From Streptomyces roseoviridis (GTDB lineage: Bacteria > Actinomycetota > Actinomycetes > Streptomycetales > Streptomycetaceae), in NCBI RefSeq assembly GCF_039535235.1, contig NZ_BAAAWU010000001.1:5518001-5582000 (forward strand): a stretch of DNA of 64,000 nucleotides. Direction: 5' to 3'. Positions 16,683-25,802 of the stretch are shown piece by piece. The notes below the pieces were generated by a model. That model was not told where the DNA came from. It did not search any database and worked only from the letters and a program-made list of their open reading frames with translations. The number at the start of each line of letters is the position of its first letter. The first letter of the stretch is position 1. The translations under genes and the position numbers were made by a program.

Positions 16683-18104
16683 CTACTTCCGCGGGACCGC
16701 CTGACCGCTCGCCCCGTCGACGACCTGCCGCTCGCCCAGCGGCTCCCCGAGCGTCACCGTCTTCGTCACCTCGACGGCGACCATGATGCAGGCCCGGCCC
16801 GGCTCGGTCGGCCTCTCCGTGACCCGGACGAGCACCTTCCCCGGCGTCTCCTGGGCGGTCACCGTGTACGTGCTGCACACTCCGCCCCAGAACGTCACCG
16901 ACAGCTTCCGCCCGTCCGACTCCGTCCGGTAGGAGTCGACCCGGCGCACCGGCTCCTTCGACTCCTCCGGCGGCGCGGGGGACTCCTCGGCCACCGCCGT
17001 CCGCACCACCGTGAACGGCTTCGCGCCCGGCTTCTCCCGCGCCTGGAACAGCCACGCCGGTACGAGCGCCTGCTCGCCCCTCACGTCCTGTGCCGCGAGC
17101 CCGAAGACGGCGCCCGTGACCTCCACCACCTTCGGCGGGGCGGTCTCGCCCGAGGGCTCGCAGGGCGCCTGCGGCAGCTCGGCCGGACCGCCCATGACGT
17201 CCGCGGGCGGAGCCGTCGCACAGCCCCCGATCCCGACGGTCCCGGCCCCCTTCGCGTCCTCGTTCAGCCGGTCGAGGGCCTGCCGCGCTCCCACCACCGG
17301 CTGCGACTCCGCCTTCACCGGCTCCTTCAGACGGCCGCTCCCGGCCGTCACCGAGCCGTCCGGCCCGACGTGCAGACCGGTCGACCAGCCGTACGTGGGC
17401 AGGCCGTCCACCACCGGATCGGCGTTGACCACCCGCACCGAGCCGTGCAGCAGCTGGCTCGCGTCCAGCTTCGCGTCGTCCTGGCCGATCGCCTTGAGCG
17501 CCGGCGCCACCGCCGCCCTCGCCGCGGCCTCGCTCACCGGCGAACCGCCGTCGACCGGCGGCTTCGCCGCGCCGGGCGGCGGGCACGCCTTGCCCTTCAG
17601 ACAGCTGTCGCCGACCGGCCCGCCGTCGTGCCGGCTGAGCGTCCAGCTCCCCGGCGCCTTCGCCGCGACGTCCAGGCGCAGGCCCGAACCGTCCTTCTCC
17701 GGAGCCAGCTGCCACACCTCGCCGACGAGCCGCGGGGTGCCCGCGACGCCGAGCGCCCGCGCCAGCCGGGTCACCTCCGCCGAGGTGACCCGGCCCTCGG
17801 GCCGGTGGACCGCGGCCGAGGAGGGCCCCTGGGGAAGGGGGCCCCTGGACTGGTAGACGGTGCCGCCGGAACCGCCGCCCGGATCGGGTTCACCCGGCGC
17901 GATGCCCGGACCGCCGCCGCCCTTCGCCGCCGCGTCCTGCCCCGCCGGGGCCTCCCGTACCGCCTCACCGCTCCCGTCGGACGCCGTGGCGGCGTAGTAC
18001 ACGCCCCCGCCGCTCACGAGGACGACCCCCGCCGCCACCGAGGCGACGAGAAGCGGGCCGCGCTTCCTCGGCCGGGCCTCCGGCCGGATCTCCGTACTGC
18101 TCAC
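16683..18104 (-). CDS. Membrane-anchored extracytoplasmic protein of unknown function
   Basis: A 473-residue protein. A short basic cytoplasmic N-terminus is followed by one transmembrane anchor (GPLLVASVAAGVVLVSGGGVYYA, about residues 17-39). A Gly/Pro/Ala-rich linker and a mixed alpha/beta exported domain follow, with a cysteine pair in SCLKGKACPPPGAAK. No catalytic motif is recognised. Among tandem GTGs the one at 18104 has AAGGAG 6 bases upstream. It is next to, and downstream of, the 68-residue minus-strand gene and convergent with erpA. The function is unknown to me; anchored domains of this kind often act in envelope signalling or assembly, but nothing here shows it. Confidence 0.75.
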   Translation of the reverse strand: MSSTEIRPEARPRKRGPLLVASVAAGVVLVSGGGVYYAATASDGSGEAVREAPAGQDAAAKGGGGPGIAPGEPDPGGGSGGTVYQSRGPLPQGPSSAAVHRPEGRVTSAEVTRLARALGVAGTPRLVGEVWQLAPEKDGSGLRLDVAAKAPGSWTLSRHDGGPVGDSCLKGKACPPPGAAKPPVDGGSPVSEAAARAAVAPALKAIGQDDAKLDASQLLHGSVRVVNADPVVDGLPTYGWSTGLHVGPDGSVTAGSGRLKEPVKAESQPVVGARQALDRLNEDAKGAGTVGIGGCATAPPADVMGGPAELPQAPCEPSGETAPPKVVEVTGAVFGLAAQDVRGEQALVPAWLFQAREKPGAKPFTVVRTAVAEESPAPPEESKEPVRRVDSYRTESDGRKLSVTFWGGVCSTYTVTAQETPGKVLVRVTERPTEPGRACIMVAVEVTKTVTLGEPLGERQVVDGASGQAVPRK

Positions 18105-18181
18105 CACACGCTCCTTCCCAAGGACATCCCTGGGACGGGAGCGACGCCCGATCGGTTCCGGGCGGCGCCGGACCGGATCCT

Positions 18182-18388
18182 TCAGGCGCCGTACTCGGAG
18201 GTGGCGGCGATCAGCCGGGCGGAGTCGGCCGGCACGTCCACGCCGTGGATCAGGGCGGGGGAGACCGGGGCGGCCTCGGGGGCGGACGGCGTCACCCAGT
18301 GCGGGGCCATCCGCGCACCGTCGCCGCACAGCTCGGCGAGGCTGAAGTCGGACTCCTGGGGCTCACGGGGAGCGGGGTACTGGGTCAT
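18182..18388 (-). CDS. Small hypothetical protein
   Basis: A 68-residue protein starting MTQYPAPREPQESDFSLAEL and containing ELCGDGARMAPHWVTPSAPE. It has no transmembrane helix or known domain. The ribosome binding site is weak. It has one Cys. Position in a gap between two real genes and a plausible amino-acid composition support it. It is divergent from the kinase gene. It could be co-transcribed with the anchored protein 78 bases downstream. Confidence 0.55.
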   Translation of the reverse strand: MTQYPAPREPQESDFSLAELCGDGARMAPHWVTPSAPEAAPVSPALIHGVDVPADSARLIAATSEYGA

Positions 18389-18520
18389 GGCGGCACGGTA
18401 CGCACGCCCGGGCTCCGGGGAAAAGCCCTACTCTGGGGTAGTTTCCGCTGTTCGGCATCCGCGTCCGCACCCGGTAGCGTGAACTGTCATTACCGTCCTC
18501 CCCGCAGGAGCGTCCCAGCC

Positions 18521-19495
18521 GTGCGTATCGCAGTCACCGGCTCCATCGCCACCGACCACCTCATGACCTTCCCGGGCCGGTTCGCCGACCAGCTCGTGGC
18601 GGACCAGCTCCACACGGTCTCGCTCTCCTTCCTCGTCGACAACCTCGACATCCGGCGGGGCGGCGTCGGCCCGAACATCTGCTTCGGCATGGGCCAGCTC
18701 GGTGGCAACCCGGTCCTCGTGGGCGCGGCCGGTTACGACTTCGACGAGTACCGCGCCTGGCTGGACCGGCACGGCGTCGACACCGCCTCGGTCCGGATCT
18801 CCGAGGTCCTGCACACCGCCCGCTTCGTGTGCACCACGGACAAGGACCACAACCAGATCGGCTCCTTCTACACCGGCGCCATGAGCGAGGCCCGCCTCAT
18901 CGAGCTGAAGGCCGTCGCCGACCGCGTGGGCGGCCTGGACCTGGTCCTCATCGGCGCCGACGACCCGGAGGCGATGCTGCGCCACACCGAGGAGTGCCGC
19001 GCCCGCGAGATCCCCTTCGCCGCCGACTTCTCGCAGCAGATCGCCCGCATGAACGGTGACGAGATCCGCACCCTGCTCGACGGGGCCACCTACCTCTTCT
19101 CCAACGAGTACGAGAAGGGCCTCATCGAGTCCAAGACCGGCTGGACCGAGCAGGAGATCCTGGAGCGCGTCGGCCACCGCGTCACCACCCTCGGCTCGCG
19201 CGGCGTGCGCATCGAGCGCGTCGGCGAGGACCCGATCGAGGTCGGCTGCCCGGAGGAGGAGGCCAAGGTCGACCCGACCGGCGTCGGCGACGCCTTCCGT
19301 GCCGGCTTCCTGACCGGCCTGTCCTGGGGCGTCGGCCTGGAGCGCGCCGCCCAGGTCGGCTGCATGCTCGCCACCCTGGTGATCGAGACCCTCGGCACCC
19401 AGGAGTACACGCTGCGCCGCACCAACTTCATGGAGCGCTTCGCCAAGGCGTACGGCGACGAGGCCGCCACCGAGGTCCAGGCACACCTGGCCTGA
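18521..19495 (+). CDS. PfkB-family carbohydrate kinase, adenosine kinase-like
   Basis: A 324-residue ribokinase-fold enzyme. The N-terminal substrate site has GSIATDHLMTFPGRF and RRGGVGPNICFGMGQLGG. The C-terminal catalytic motif DPTGVGDAFRAGFLTG has the base Asp and anion hole. The closest relative I recall is the mycobacterial adenosine kinase (AdoK/CbhK, Rv2202c), which also sits near ctaC, so the reaction adenosine + ATP to AMP + ADP is likely. The GTG at 18521 is the start; AGGAG lies about 10 bases upstream. A 13-bp stem terminator follows. Confidence 0.85.
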   Translation: MRIAVTGSIATDHLMTFPGRFADQLVADQLHTVSLSFLVDNLDIRRGGVGPNICFGMGQLGGNPVLVGAAGYDFDEYRAWLDRHGVDTASVRISEVLHTARFVCTTDKDHNQIGSFYTGAMSEARLIELKAVADRVGGLDLVLIGADDPEAMLRHTEECRAREIPFAADFSQQIARMNGDEIRTLLDGATYLFSNEYEKGLIESKTGWTEQEILERVGHRVTTLGSRGVRIERVGEDPIEVGCPEEEAKVDPTGVGDAFRAGFLTGLSWGVGLERAAQVGCMLATLVIETLGTQEYTLRRTNFMERFAKAYGDEAATEVQAHLA

Positions 19496-19520
19496 CCCGC
19501 CGCACCGGCCCGCCACGCGT

Positions 19521-19550
19521 GAGCCCCCGGGGACCCGTCCCCGGGGGCTC
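19521..19550. terminator. Hairpin terminator between convergent genes
   Basis: Perfect 13-bp stem GAGCCCCCGGGGA / TCCCCGGGGGCTC with loop CCCG, between the kinase gene and the end of the desulfurase-TusA gene. Confidence 0.85.
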
Positions 19551-19557
19551 CCGTGCG

Positions 19558-20940
19558 TCAGGAGACCCGGCGCACCAGGTAGGCCGTGCCGCCCTTCGGC
19601 GACGGCTCCTCGCCCACGTACTCCTGCCCCCGCATCTCGCACCACGCCGGGATGTCCAGCCGCGCCGCCTCGTCGTCGGACAGCACCGTGACCGTGCCGC
19701 CCACCGGCACCCGGCCGATCACCTTGGCCAGCTCGATCACCGGGATCGGGCAGCGCTTGCCGAGCGAGTCCACCACGAGGGCCTCGGACCCGCCCGGAGC
19801 CGCCGCCGGCTCCGGGGCGCCGAACCGGTCCCGCACCGACCCGACCAGACCCGGCAGCAGCTCCAGGAAGCGGTCCACGTCCTGCCCGGTCGTGCCGGCC
19901 GGCAGCGACACCCGGACGTTCCCCTCGCTCAGCACGCCCATGGCGCGCAGCACGTGGCTGGGCGTCAGCGTCGAACTCGTACACGACGAACCGGACGAAA
20001 CGGAGAAACCCTCCCGATCGAGCTCGTGCAGCAGCGTCTCCCCGTCGACATAGAGACAGGAGAAGGTGACGAGGTGGGGGAGCCGGCGCACCGGATCGCC
20101 CACCACCTCCACGTCCGGCACCAGCTCCGGCACCCGCACCCGGATCCGGTCCACCAGGCCCCGCAGCCGCTCCGCCTCCGCCGCCGCCTCGGCCCGCACC
20201 GCCCGCAGGGAGGCGGCCGCCGCCACGATCGCCGGCAGGTTCTCGAACCCGGGCGCCCGCCCCGACTCCCGCTCGTCCGCCGGGCCCTGCGGCGCGAACC
20301 GGACGCCCTTGCGCACCGCGAGCAGCCCGACGCCGGCCGGGCCGCCCCACTTGTGCGCGCTCGCCGCCAGCAGCGACCAGCCCTCCGGCACCGGGCCCCA
20401 GCCCAGCGACTGCGCCGCGTCCACCAGCAGCGGCACCCCGGCCGCCCGGCACGCCTCCGCGACCTCCGCCACCGGCTGCTCGGTGCCCACCTCGTGGTTG
20501 GCCGACTGCAGGCAGGCCAGCGCCGTACGGGAGTCGAGGGCGGCCGCGAAGACCTCGGGGTCCACCGCGCCGGACCGCCCCACCGGCACCTCGGTCACCG
20601 TGCCCCCCGCCGCCGTGTGCGCCTCGCCGGCGTGCAGCACGGAGGAGTGTTCGACCGCCGACACCACGAGCCGGTCCCCGACACGCCGACGCCCGGCGAG
20701 CGCCCCGGAGATTCCGGCGTGAACCGCGCGCGTCCCCGAAGGAGTGAACACCAGCTCGTCCGGACGGCACCCCACCGCCTCCGCCGCCGCCTCCCGCGCC
20801 GCGTCGAGCAGCATCCGGGCCCGCCGTCCCTCCCGGTAGAGCCGGGCCGGGTCGGCCCAGCCCTCGTCCAGGGCGGCGAGCAGCGCCTGACGGGCGACGG
20901 GGTGCAGCGGGGCCGCGGAGGCGGCGTCGAAGTACGGCAT
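19558..20940 (-). CDS. Cysteine desulfurase fused to a C-terminal TusA-like sulfurtransferase domain
   Basis: A 460-residue fusion. Residues 1-370 are a group I (NifS/IscS-like) PLP cysteine desulfurase: PLP Lys197 in SAHKWGG, and the mobile-loop Cys320 in SSGSSCTSST. Residues about 385-460 are a TusA/SirA domain with its Cys397 in GKRCPIPV. The layout implies direct sulfur relay from cysteine to Cys320 persulfide to Cys397, and then to an unknown acceptor such as tRNA thiolation or molybdopterin/Fe-S assembly. It starts MPYFDAASAAPLHPV. It lies 300 bases from the cytochrome oxidase genes, divergent from them. Confidence 0.9.
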   Translation of the reverse strand: MPYFDAASAAPLHPVARQALLAALDEGWADPARLYREGRRARMLLDAAREAAAEAVGCRPDELVFTPSGTRAVHAGISGALAGRRRVGDRLVVSAVEHSSVLHAGEAHTAAGGTVTEVPVGRSGAVDPEVFAAALDSRTALACLQSANHEVGTEQPVAEVAEACRAAGVPLLVDAAQSLGWGPVPEGWSLLAASAHKWGGPAGVGLLAVRKGVRFAPQGPADERESGRAPGFENLPAIVAAAASLRAVRAEAAAEAERLRGLVDRIRVRVPELVPDVEVVGDPVRRLPHLVTFSCLYVDGETLLHELDREGFSVSSGSSCTSSTLTPSHVLRAMGVLSEGNVRVSLPAGTTGQDVDRFLELLPGLVGSVRDRFGAPEPAAAPGGSEALVVDSLGKRCPIPVIELAKVIGRVPVGGTVTVLSDDEAARLDIPAWCEMRGQEYVGEEPSPKGGTAYLVRRVS

Positions 20941-21240
20941 CCGCCCACGCTAACCCCGCCCGGGTGATCCCCCGTCAGAAGGCCCGGCCGTGCCGCCGGT
21001 CACGGCCCGTTCCACCCCCGGCCGGCCCCCGCCGCCGCGCCCACGGAAGGAAGGAGTCCACTCCTTCGGGGACTCGGACGGCGCGTTGGGCACCCTCCCC
21101 GCGCGACCCCAAATAGCGTCCAGTAGGGTTTGGTCCGCATAAACATCCAAACCCCTGCCCGCGGCCGGGGCGGCGACCGACCAGCGAGACGGACGGCCGT
21201 GGCCGACCAACGCGGGCCGAGACTCTCGGGAAGGCGCTAC
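20941..21240. other. Intergenic region between the desulfurase-TusA gene and ctaC
   Basis: 300 bases without a gene. It should hold divergent promoters. The only strong structure is an 18-bp dyad GAAGGAGTCCACTCCTTC at 21050-21067, listed separately. An alternative pairing GAGTCC (21054) with GGACTC (21070) could form a hairpin. The ctaC reading frame is open through the last 110 bases, but its composition there is not coding-like. Confidence 0.6.
21050..21067. promoter_or_regulatory. Perfect dyad upstream of ctaC
   Basis: GAAGGAGT-CC-ACTCCTTC: two perfect 8-base arms with a 2-base centre, about 180 bases before ctaC. Candidate operator for the oxidase genes; regulator unknown. Confidence 0.4.
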
Positions 21241-22206
21241 GTGAGTCCCAACGGCTCCGACCGCTCGTCGCGGCGCCCGATGCGGCGGAAGCTGCCGCAG
21301 GTGCTGACTGCGGGCCTGATCCTGGCGACAGCCACCGGCTGCTCGTACAACTGGGAAGACTTCCCCCGGCTGGGCATGCCCACCCCGGTGACGGAAGAGG
21401 CTCCGCGGATCCTCTCCCTCTGGCAGGGCTCGTGGGCGGCTGCGCTCGCCACCGGCGTCCTGGTGTGGGGCCTGATCCTGTGGGCGACCATCTTCCACCG
21501 GCGCAGCCGCACCAAGGTCGAGGTACCTCCGCAGACCCGGTACAACATGCCCATCGAGGCGCTGTACACGGTCACCCCGCTCATCATCGTCTCGGTGCTC
21601 TTCTACTTCACCGCGCGTGACGAGTCCAAGCTCCTCGCTCTCTCCGCCAAGCCCGCCCACACCATCAACGTGGTCGGCTACCAGTGGAGCTGGGGCTTCA
21701 ACTACATCGAGAACGTGCCCGGTGTGACCGGCGACGCGAAGACGGACAAGAACCTCGCGACGCTTCCGGACCGGTACAAGAACGCGCTGCCGGACAACGC
21801 CGGCGGCGTCTACGACTACGGCATCCCCGGCACCCGGAACCCGCAGACCGGCAACCCGGGCCCGACCCTGTGGCTGCCCAAGGGCGAGAAGGTCCGGTTC
21901 GTCCTGACCTCCCGTGACGTCATCCACTCGTTCTGGGTGGTCCCCTTCCTCATGAAGCAGGACGTCATCCCGGGTCACCCGAACGCCTTCGAGGTCACCC
22001 CGACCCAGGAGGGCACCTTCCTCGGCAAGTGCGCCGAGCTGTGCGGTGTCGACCACTCCCGGATGCTCTTCAACGTCAAGGTGGTCTCCCCGGAGCGCTA
22101 CCAGCAGCACCTGAAGGAGCTGGCGGAGAAGGGGCAGACCGGCTACATCCCGTCGGGCATTGCGCAGACGGACCCGGCCAGGAATGCGGAGAAGAAGCAA
22201 CTGTGA
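21241..22206 (+). CDS. ctaC: Cytochrome c oxidase subunit II (CtaC)
   Basis: Subunit II of the aa3 oxidase, 321 residues. The lipoprotein-type signal ends LILATATGC, and two transmembrane helices follow (SWAAALATGVLVWGLILWATIF and ALYTVTPLIIVSVLFYFT). The extracytoplasmic cupredoxin domain carries the CuA site KCAELCGVDHSRMLF (Cys, Cys, His, Met) plus the earlier His in DVIHSFWV, and YQWSWGFNY for electron entry. The GTG at 21241 has GGAAGG 6 bases upstream. It overlaps ctaD by GTGA. Confidence 0.95.
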   Translation: MSPNGSDRSSRRPMRRKLPQVLTAGLILATATGCSYNWEDFPRLGMPTPVTEEAPRILSLWQGSWAAALATGVLVWGLILWATIFHRRSRTKVEVPPQTRYNMPIEALYTVTPLIIVSVLFYFTARDESKLLALSAKPAHTINVVGYQWSWGFNYIENVPGVTGDAKTDKNLATLPDRYKNALPDNAGGVYDYGIPGTRNPQTGNPGPTLWLPKGEKVRFVLTSRDVIHSFWVVPFLMKQDVIPGHPNAFEVTPTQEGTFLGKCAELCGVDHSRMLFNVKVVSPERYQQHLKELAEKGQTGYIPSGIAQTDPARNAEKKQL

Positions 22207-23939
22207 GCATCCTCAACGAACCCCAGGGTGCGGCCGCGGCTGAGGACTCGTACGAGAACGAGCTCCCCGTACGCCGCAAGCAGCCCGGCAACGTCGTGGT
22301 GAAGTGGCTGACCACCACCGACCACAAGACCATCGGTACGATGTACCTGGTCACGTCGTTCGCCTTCTTCTGCATCGGCGGCCTGATGGCGCTCTTCATG
22401 CGCGCCGAGCTGGCCCGTCCGGGTACGCAGATCATGTCGAACGAGCAGTTCAACCAGGCGTTCACGATGCACGGCACGATCATGCTGCTGATGTTCGCGA
22501 CGCCGCTGTTCGCCGGTTTCGCGAACTGGATCATGCCGCTCCAGATCGGCGCCCCCGACGTCGCGTTCCCGCGACTGAACATGTTCGCCTACTGGCTGTA
22601 CCTGTTCGGCTCGATCATCGCGGTGGCCGGCTTCCTCACCCCGCAGGGTGCCGCCGACTTCGGCTGGTTCGCCTACTCCCCGCTGTCGGACGCGGTCCGC
22701 TCGCCGGGCGTCGGCGCCGACCTGTGGATCATGGGTCTGGCCTTCTCCGGCTTCGGCACGATCCTCGGCTCGGTCAACTTCATCACCACGATCATCTGCA
22801 TGCGCGCTCCGGGCATGACGATGTTCCGCATGCCGATCTTCACCTGGAACGTGCTGCTGACCGGTGTCCTGGTCCTGCTCGCCTTCCCGGTCCTGGCCGC
22901 CGCGCTGTTCGCCCTGGAGGCGGACCGCAAGTTCGGTGCCCACGTCTTCGACGCGGCCAACGGCGGTGCCCTGCTGTGGCAGCACCTCTTCTGGTTCTTC
23001 GGACACCCAGAGGTGTACATCATCGCCCTGCCGTTCTTCGGCATCATCTCCGAGGTCATCCCGGTCTTCAGCCGCAAGCCGATGTTCGGCTACATCGGCC
23101 TGGTGGCCGCGACCATCGCGATCGCCGGTCTGTCCGTGACCGTGTGGGCGCACCACATGTACGTCACCGGTGGCGTGCTCCTCCCGTTCTTCTCCTTCAT
23201 GACGTTCCTCATCGCCGTACCGACCGGCGTGAAGTTCTTCAACTGGATCGGAACGATGTGGAAGGGCTCGCTGTCCTTCGAGACCCCGATGCTCTGGGCC
23301 GTCGGCTTCCTGATCACCTTCACCTTCGGTGGTCTGACCGGCGTCATCCTGGCCTCGCCCCCGATGGACTTCCACATCTCCGACTCGTACTTCGTGGTCG
23401 CGCACTTCCACTACGTCGTCTTCGGCACCGTGGTCTTCGCGATGTTCTCCGGCTTCCACTTCTGGTGGCCGAAGTTCACCGGCAAGATGCTGGACGAGCG
23501 CCTCGGCAAGATCACCTTCTGGACGCTGTTCGTGGGCTTCCACGGCACCTTCCTGGTGCAGCACTGGCTGGGCGCCGAGGGCATGCCGCGTCGTTACGCG
23601 GACTACCTGGACGCCGACGGCTTCACCGCCCTGAACACGATCTCGACGATCTCGTCCTTCGTGCTCGGTCTGTCGATCCTGCCGTTCTTCTACAACATCT
23701 GGAAGACCGCCAAGTACGGCAAGAAGATCGAGGTCGACGACCCGTGGGGCTACGGCCGTTCGCTCGAGTGGGCGACGTCCTGCCCGCCGCCGCGGCACAA
23801 CTTCCTCACCCTGCCGCGGATCCGTTCCGAATCCCCGGCGTTCGACCTGCACCACCCTGAGATCGCGGCTCTCGACCAGCTCGAGAACAAGCCTCACGAG
23901 GTGGCGGCCCTCAGCGGCGGCAAGGAGGCCGGCAAGTGA
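22203..23939 (+). CDS. ctaD: Cytochrome c oxidase subunit I (CtaD)
   Basis: The catalytic subunit, 578 residues and 12 transmembrane helices. Heme a and heme a3-CuB ligands are visible: FTMHGTIMLL, WFFGHPEVYI (CuB His with the cross-linked Tyr), WAHHMYVTG and VAHFHYVVFG. It reduces O2 to water and pumps protons. The GTG start overlaps the ctaC stop (GTGA). It precedes ctaF with a second GTGA overlap, so the three are translationally coupled. Confidence 0.97.
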   Translation: MSILNEPQGAAAAEDSYENELPVRRKQPGNVVVKWLTTTDHKTIGTMYLVTSFAFFCIGGLMALFMRAELARPGTQIMSNEQFNQAFTMHGTIMLLMFATPLFAGFANWIMPLQIGAPDVAFPRLNMFAYWLYLFGSIIAVAGFLTPQGAADFGWFAYSPLSDAVRSPGVGADLWIMGLAFSGFGTILGSVNFITTIICMRAPGMTMFRMPIFTWNVLLTGVLVLLAFPVLAAALFALEADRKFGAHVFDAANGGALLWQHLFWFFGHPEVYIIALPFFGIISEVIPVFSRKPMFGYIGLVAATIAIAGLSVTVWAHHMYVTGGVLLPFFSFMTFLIAVPTGVKFFNWIGTMWKGSLSFETPMLWAVGFLITFTFGGLTGVILASPPMDFHISDSYFVVAHFHYVVFGTVVFAMFSGFHFWWPKFTGKMLDERLGKITFWTLFVGFHGTFLVQHWLGAEGMPRRYADYLDADGFTALNTISTISSFVLGLSILPFFYNIWKTAKYGKKIEVDDPWGYGRSLEWATSCPPPRHNFLTLPRIRSESPAFDLHHPEIAALDQLENKPHEVAALSGGKEAGK

Positions 23940-24334
23940 AGATCCAGGGCAAGATGTTCATCTGGCTGAGCGTCTTCATCCTTGCCATGGCGGTCCTCTA
24001 CGGCGTCTGGTCCAAGGAGCCGGTCGGCACGACGGCGCTCTTCCTGGCCTTCGGCCTGTGCATCATGGTCGGCTACTACCTGGCCTTCACGGCCAAGCGG
24101 GTCGACGCCATGGCGCAGGACGACAAGGAGGCCGACGTCGCGGACGAGGCCGGCGAGGTGGGCTTCTTCGCCCCCCACAGCTGGCAGCCGCTCTCGCTGG
24201 CCCTCGGCGGTGCGCTGGCCTTCGCCGCGATGGCGATCGGCTGGTGGCTGCTGTACTTCTCCGCCCCGCTGATCCTGGTCGGCATCTTCGGCTGGGTCTT
24301 CGAGTTCTACCGCGGTGAGAACCAGAACCAGTAG
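23936..24334 (+). CDS. ctaF: Cytochrome c oxidase subunit IV (CtaF)
   Basis: The 132-residue actinobacterial subunit IV with four hydrophobic segments: MFIWLSVFILAMAVLYGVW, TALFLAFGLCIMVGYYLAF, ALGGALAFAAMAIGWWLL and LILVGIFGWVFEFY. It starts at a GTG overlapping the ctaD stop. It is the last gene of ctaC-ctaD-ctaF and is followed by a long hairpin. It is required for assembly of the bc1-aa3 supercomplex in the family; this is family knowledge, not shown here. Confidence 0.92.
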   Translation: MKIQGKMFIWLSVFILAMAVLYGVWSKEPVGTTALFLAFGLCIMVGYYLAFTAKRVDAMAQDDKEADVADEAGEVGFFAPHSWQPLSLALGGALAFAAMAIGWWLLYFSAPLILVGIFGWVFEFYRGENQNQ

Positions 24335-24351
24335 CGGCACCCGTCACACCC

Positions 24352-24396
24352 CGAGGGGCCCGGTCACTTCGTCCGACGAAGCGGCCGGGCCCCTCG
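24352..24396 (+). terminator. Terminator after ctaF
   Basis: Outer stem CGAGGGGCCCGG / CCGGGCCCCTCG (24352-24363 and 24385-24396) with an inner CTTCGTC / GACGAAG pairing, then TTTG. It separates ctaCDF from the L,D-transpeptidase gene. Confidence 0.82.
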
Positions 24397-24446
24397 TTTG
24401 CCCCGCTCGGCGCGCTGCGGGCGAGGAAAGTTCTTAACGTGAGGTC

Positions 24447-25706
24447 ATGAACGACACGCCGCGCAATCGGACCGTTCCGATCTGCACTCTTCTGGCCCTC
24501 ACCGTCGCCGCGGGCGCCACCGCGTGCGCGGGCTCCGAGGAGCACCCGCTGTCGGCGAGGCCCTACGACGCGGCCGACCAGGTCGCCTTCAACGCCCCCG
24601 CCCAGGGGAAGAAGGCCGATCCCGACAAGCCCCTGGAGATCACCGCCAAGGGCGAGGAGGGGCGGATCACCGACGTCACCGCCCTCGACGAGTCAGGACG
24701 CCACCTGGCCGGCGAACTCACCGCGGACGGCCGCAAGTGGCGCTCCACGGCCGCCCTGGCGGCCGGCGCCCGCTACACCGTCCGGGTGTCCACCGAGGAC
24801 GAGGACGGCGCTCCAGGGGCCCGTACGTTCACCTTCGAGACGGCACCGGCCAAACGGGCCCTGACCGTCACGTTCGGCCCGGAGGCGGGCAAGTACGGCG
24901 TCGGGCAGCCCGTCACCGCCGACCTGAGCCTCCCGGTGAAGGACAAGGCGGCCCGCGCGGTCGTCGAACGGGCCCTGAAGGTCCGCTCCGTGCCGGCCGT
25001 CGAGGGCTCCTGGCACTGGGTGGACGACAAGAAGCTGCACTACCGGCCGAAGGAGTACTGGCCCACCGGCGCCACCGTCACCGTCACCGGCAACCTCGCC
25101 GGCATCAAGGTGGGCGACAAGCTCTACGGCGGCGAATCCAAGCCGCTCGAGCTCACCATCGGCGACCACATCGAGGCGGTCGCGGACGCCGGCTCCCACC
25201 ACATGACGGTGCGCCGCAACGGAGAAGTGATCAAAACCATTCCGGTGACCACCGGAAAACCGGGCTTCTCCACCCGGAACGGCATCAAAGTGGTGCTCGG
25301 CAAGGAGTACTACGTCCGCATGCGCGGCACCAGCATCGGCATCGCCGAGGGCAGCTCCGAGTCCTACGACCTGCCCGTCTACTACGCCACCCGGGTGACC
25401 TGGAGCGGCGAGTACGTCCACGCCGCCCCCTGGTCCGTCGGCTCCCAGGGCGTCGCCAACGTCAGCCACGGCTGCGTGGGCATGTCGACCGGCAACGCCG
25501 CCTGGTTCTACAAGACCGTCCGCCCCGGCGACATCGTCCGCGTCGTCAACAGCTACGGCGAGATGATGGACACCTTCGGCAACGGCTTCGGCGACTGGAA
25601 CCTGCCCTGGGACAAATGGCGCAAGGGCAGCGCCCTGGTGGCCGACACGGGCAACCCCCTGGCCACCGAGGACGCCAAGGCCCGCCTGAGGCCGTCGTCC
25701 TTCTAG
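24447..25706 (+). CDS. L,D-transpeptidase lipoprotein (Ig-like domains + YkuD)
   Basis: A 419-residue exported enzyme with lipobox GATAC at about residue 27. Two Ig-like beta domains (about 50-250) precede the YkuD catalytic domain (about 250-390), whose motif VSHGCVGMS holds Cys343. The layout matches mycobacterial LdtMt2. These enzymes make 3-3 cross-links in peptidoglycan or attach proteins. It is placed between two terminator-separated halves of the respiratory gene set and has its own promoter region (24397-24446). Confidence 0.9.
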   Translation: MNDTPRNRTVPICTLLALTVAAGATACAGSEEHPLSARPYDAADQVAFNAPAQGKKADPDKPLEITAKGEEGRITDVTALDESGRHLAGELTADGRKWRSTAALAAGARYTVRVSTEDEDGAPGARTFTFETAPAKRALTVTFGPEAGKYGVGQPVTADLSLPVKDKAARAVVERALKVRSVPAVEGSWHWVDDKKLHYRPKEYWPTGATVTVTGNLAGIKVGDKLYGGESKPLELTIGDHIEAVADAGSHHMTVRRNGEVIKTIPVTTGKPGFSTRNGIKVVLGKEYYVRMRGTSIGIAEGSSESYDLPVYYATRVTWSGEYVHAAPWSVGSQGVANVSHGCVGMSTGNAAWFYKTVRPGDIVRVVNSYGEMMDTFGNGFGDWNLPWDKWRKGSALVADTGNPLATEDAKARLRPSSF

Positions 25707-25802
25707 TGGCCCGGTTCACCTCCGGGCGCCTCCGGCGTGTGCCCCCGCTTCCTTTCGGCACCCGCGGCGCCCTTCGGCTCACTCGCCAAGCCGCGCCGAG
25801 CG

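Noticed and set aside
22143..23897. Minus-strand open frame over ctaD
   Set aside because: High-GC shadow with repeated Glu/Asp/Gln/Arg; ctaD is clearly real on the other strand.
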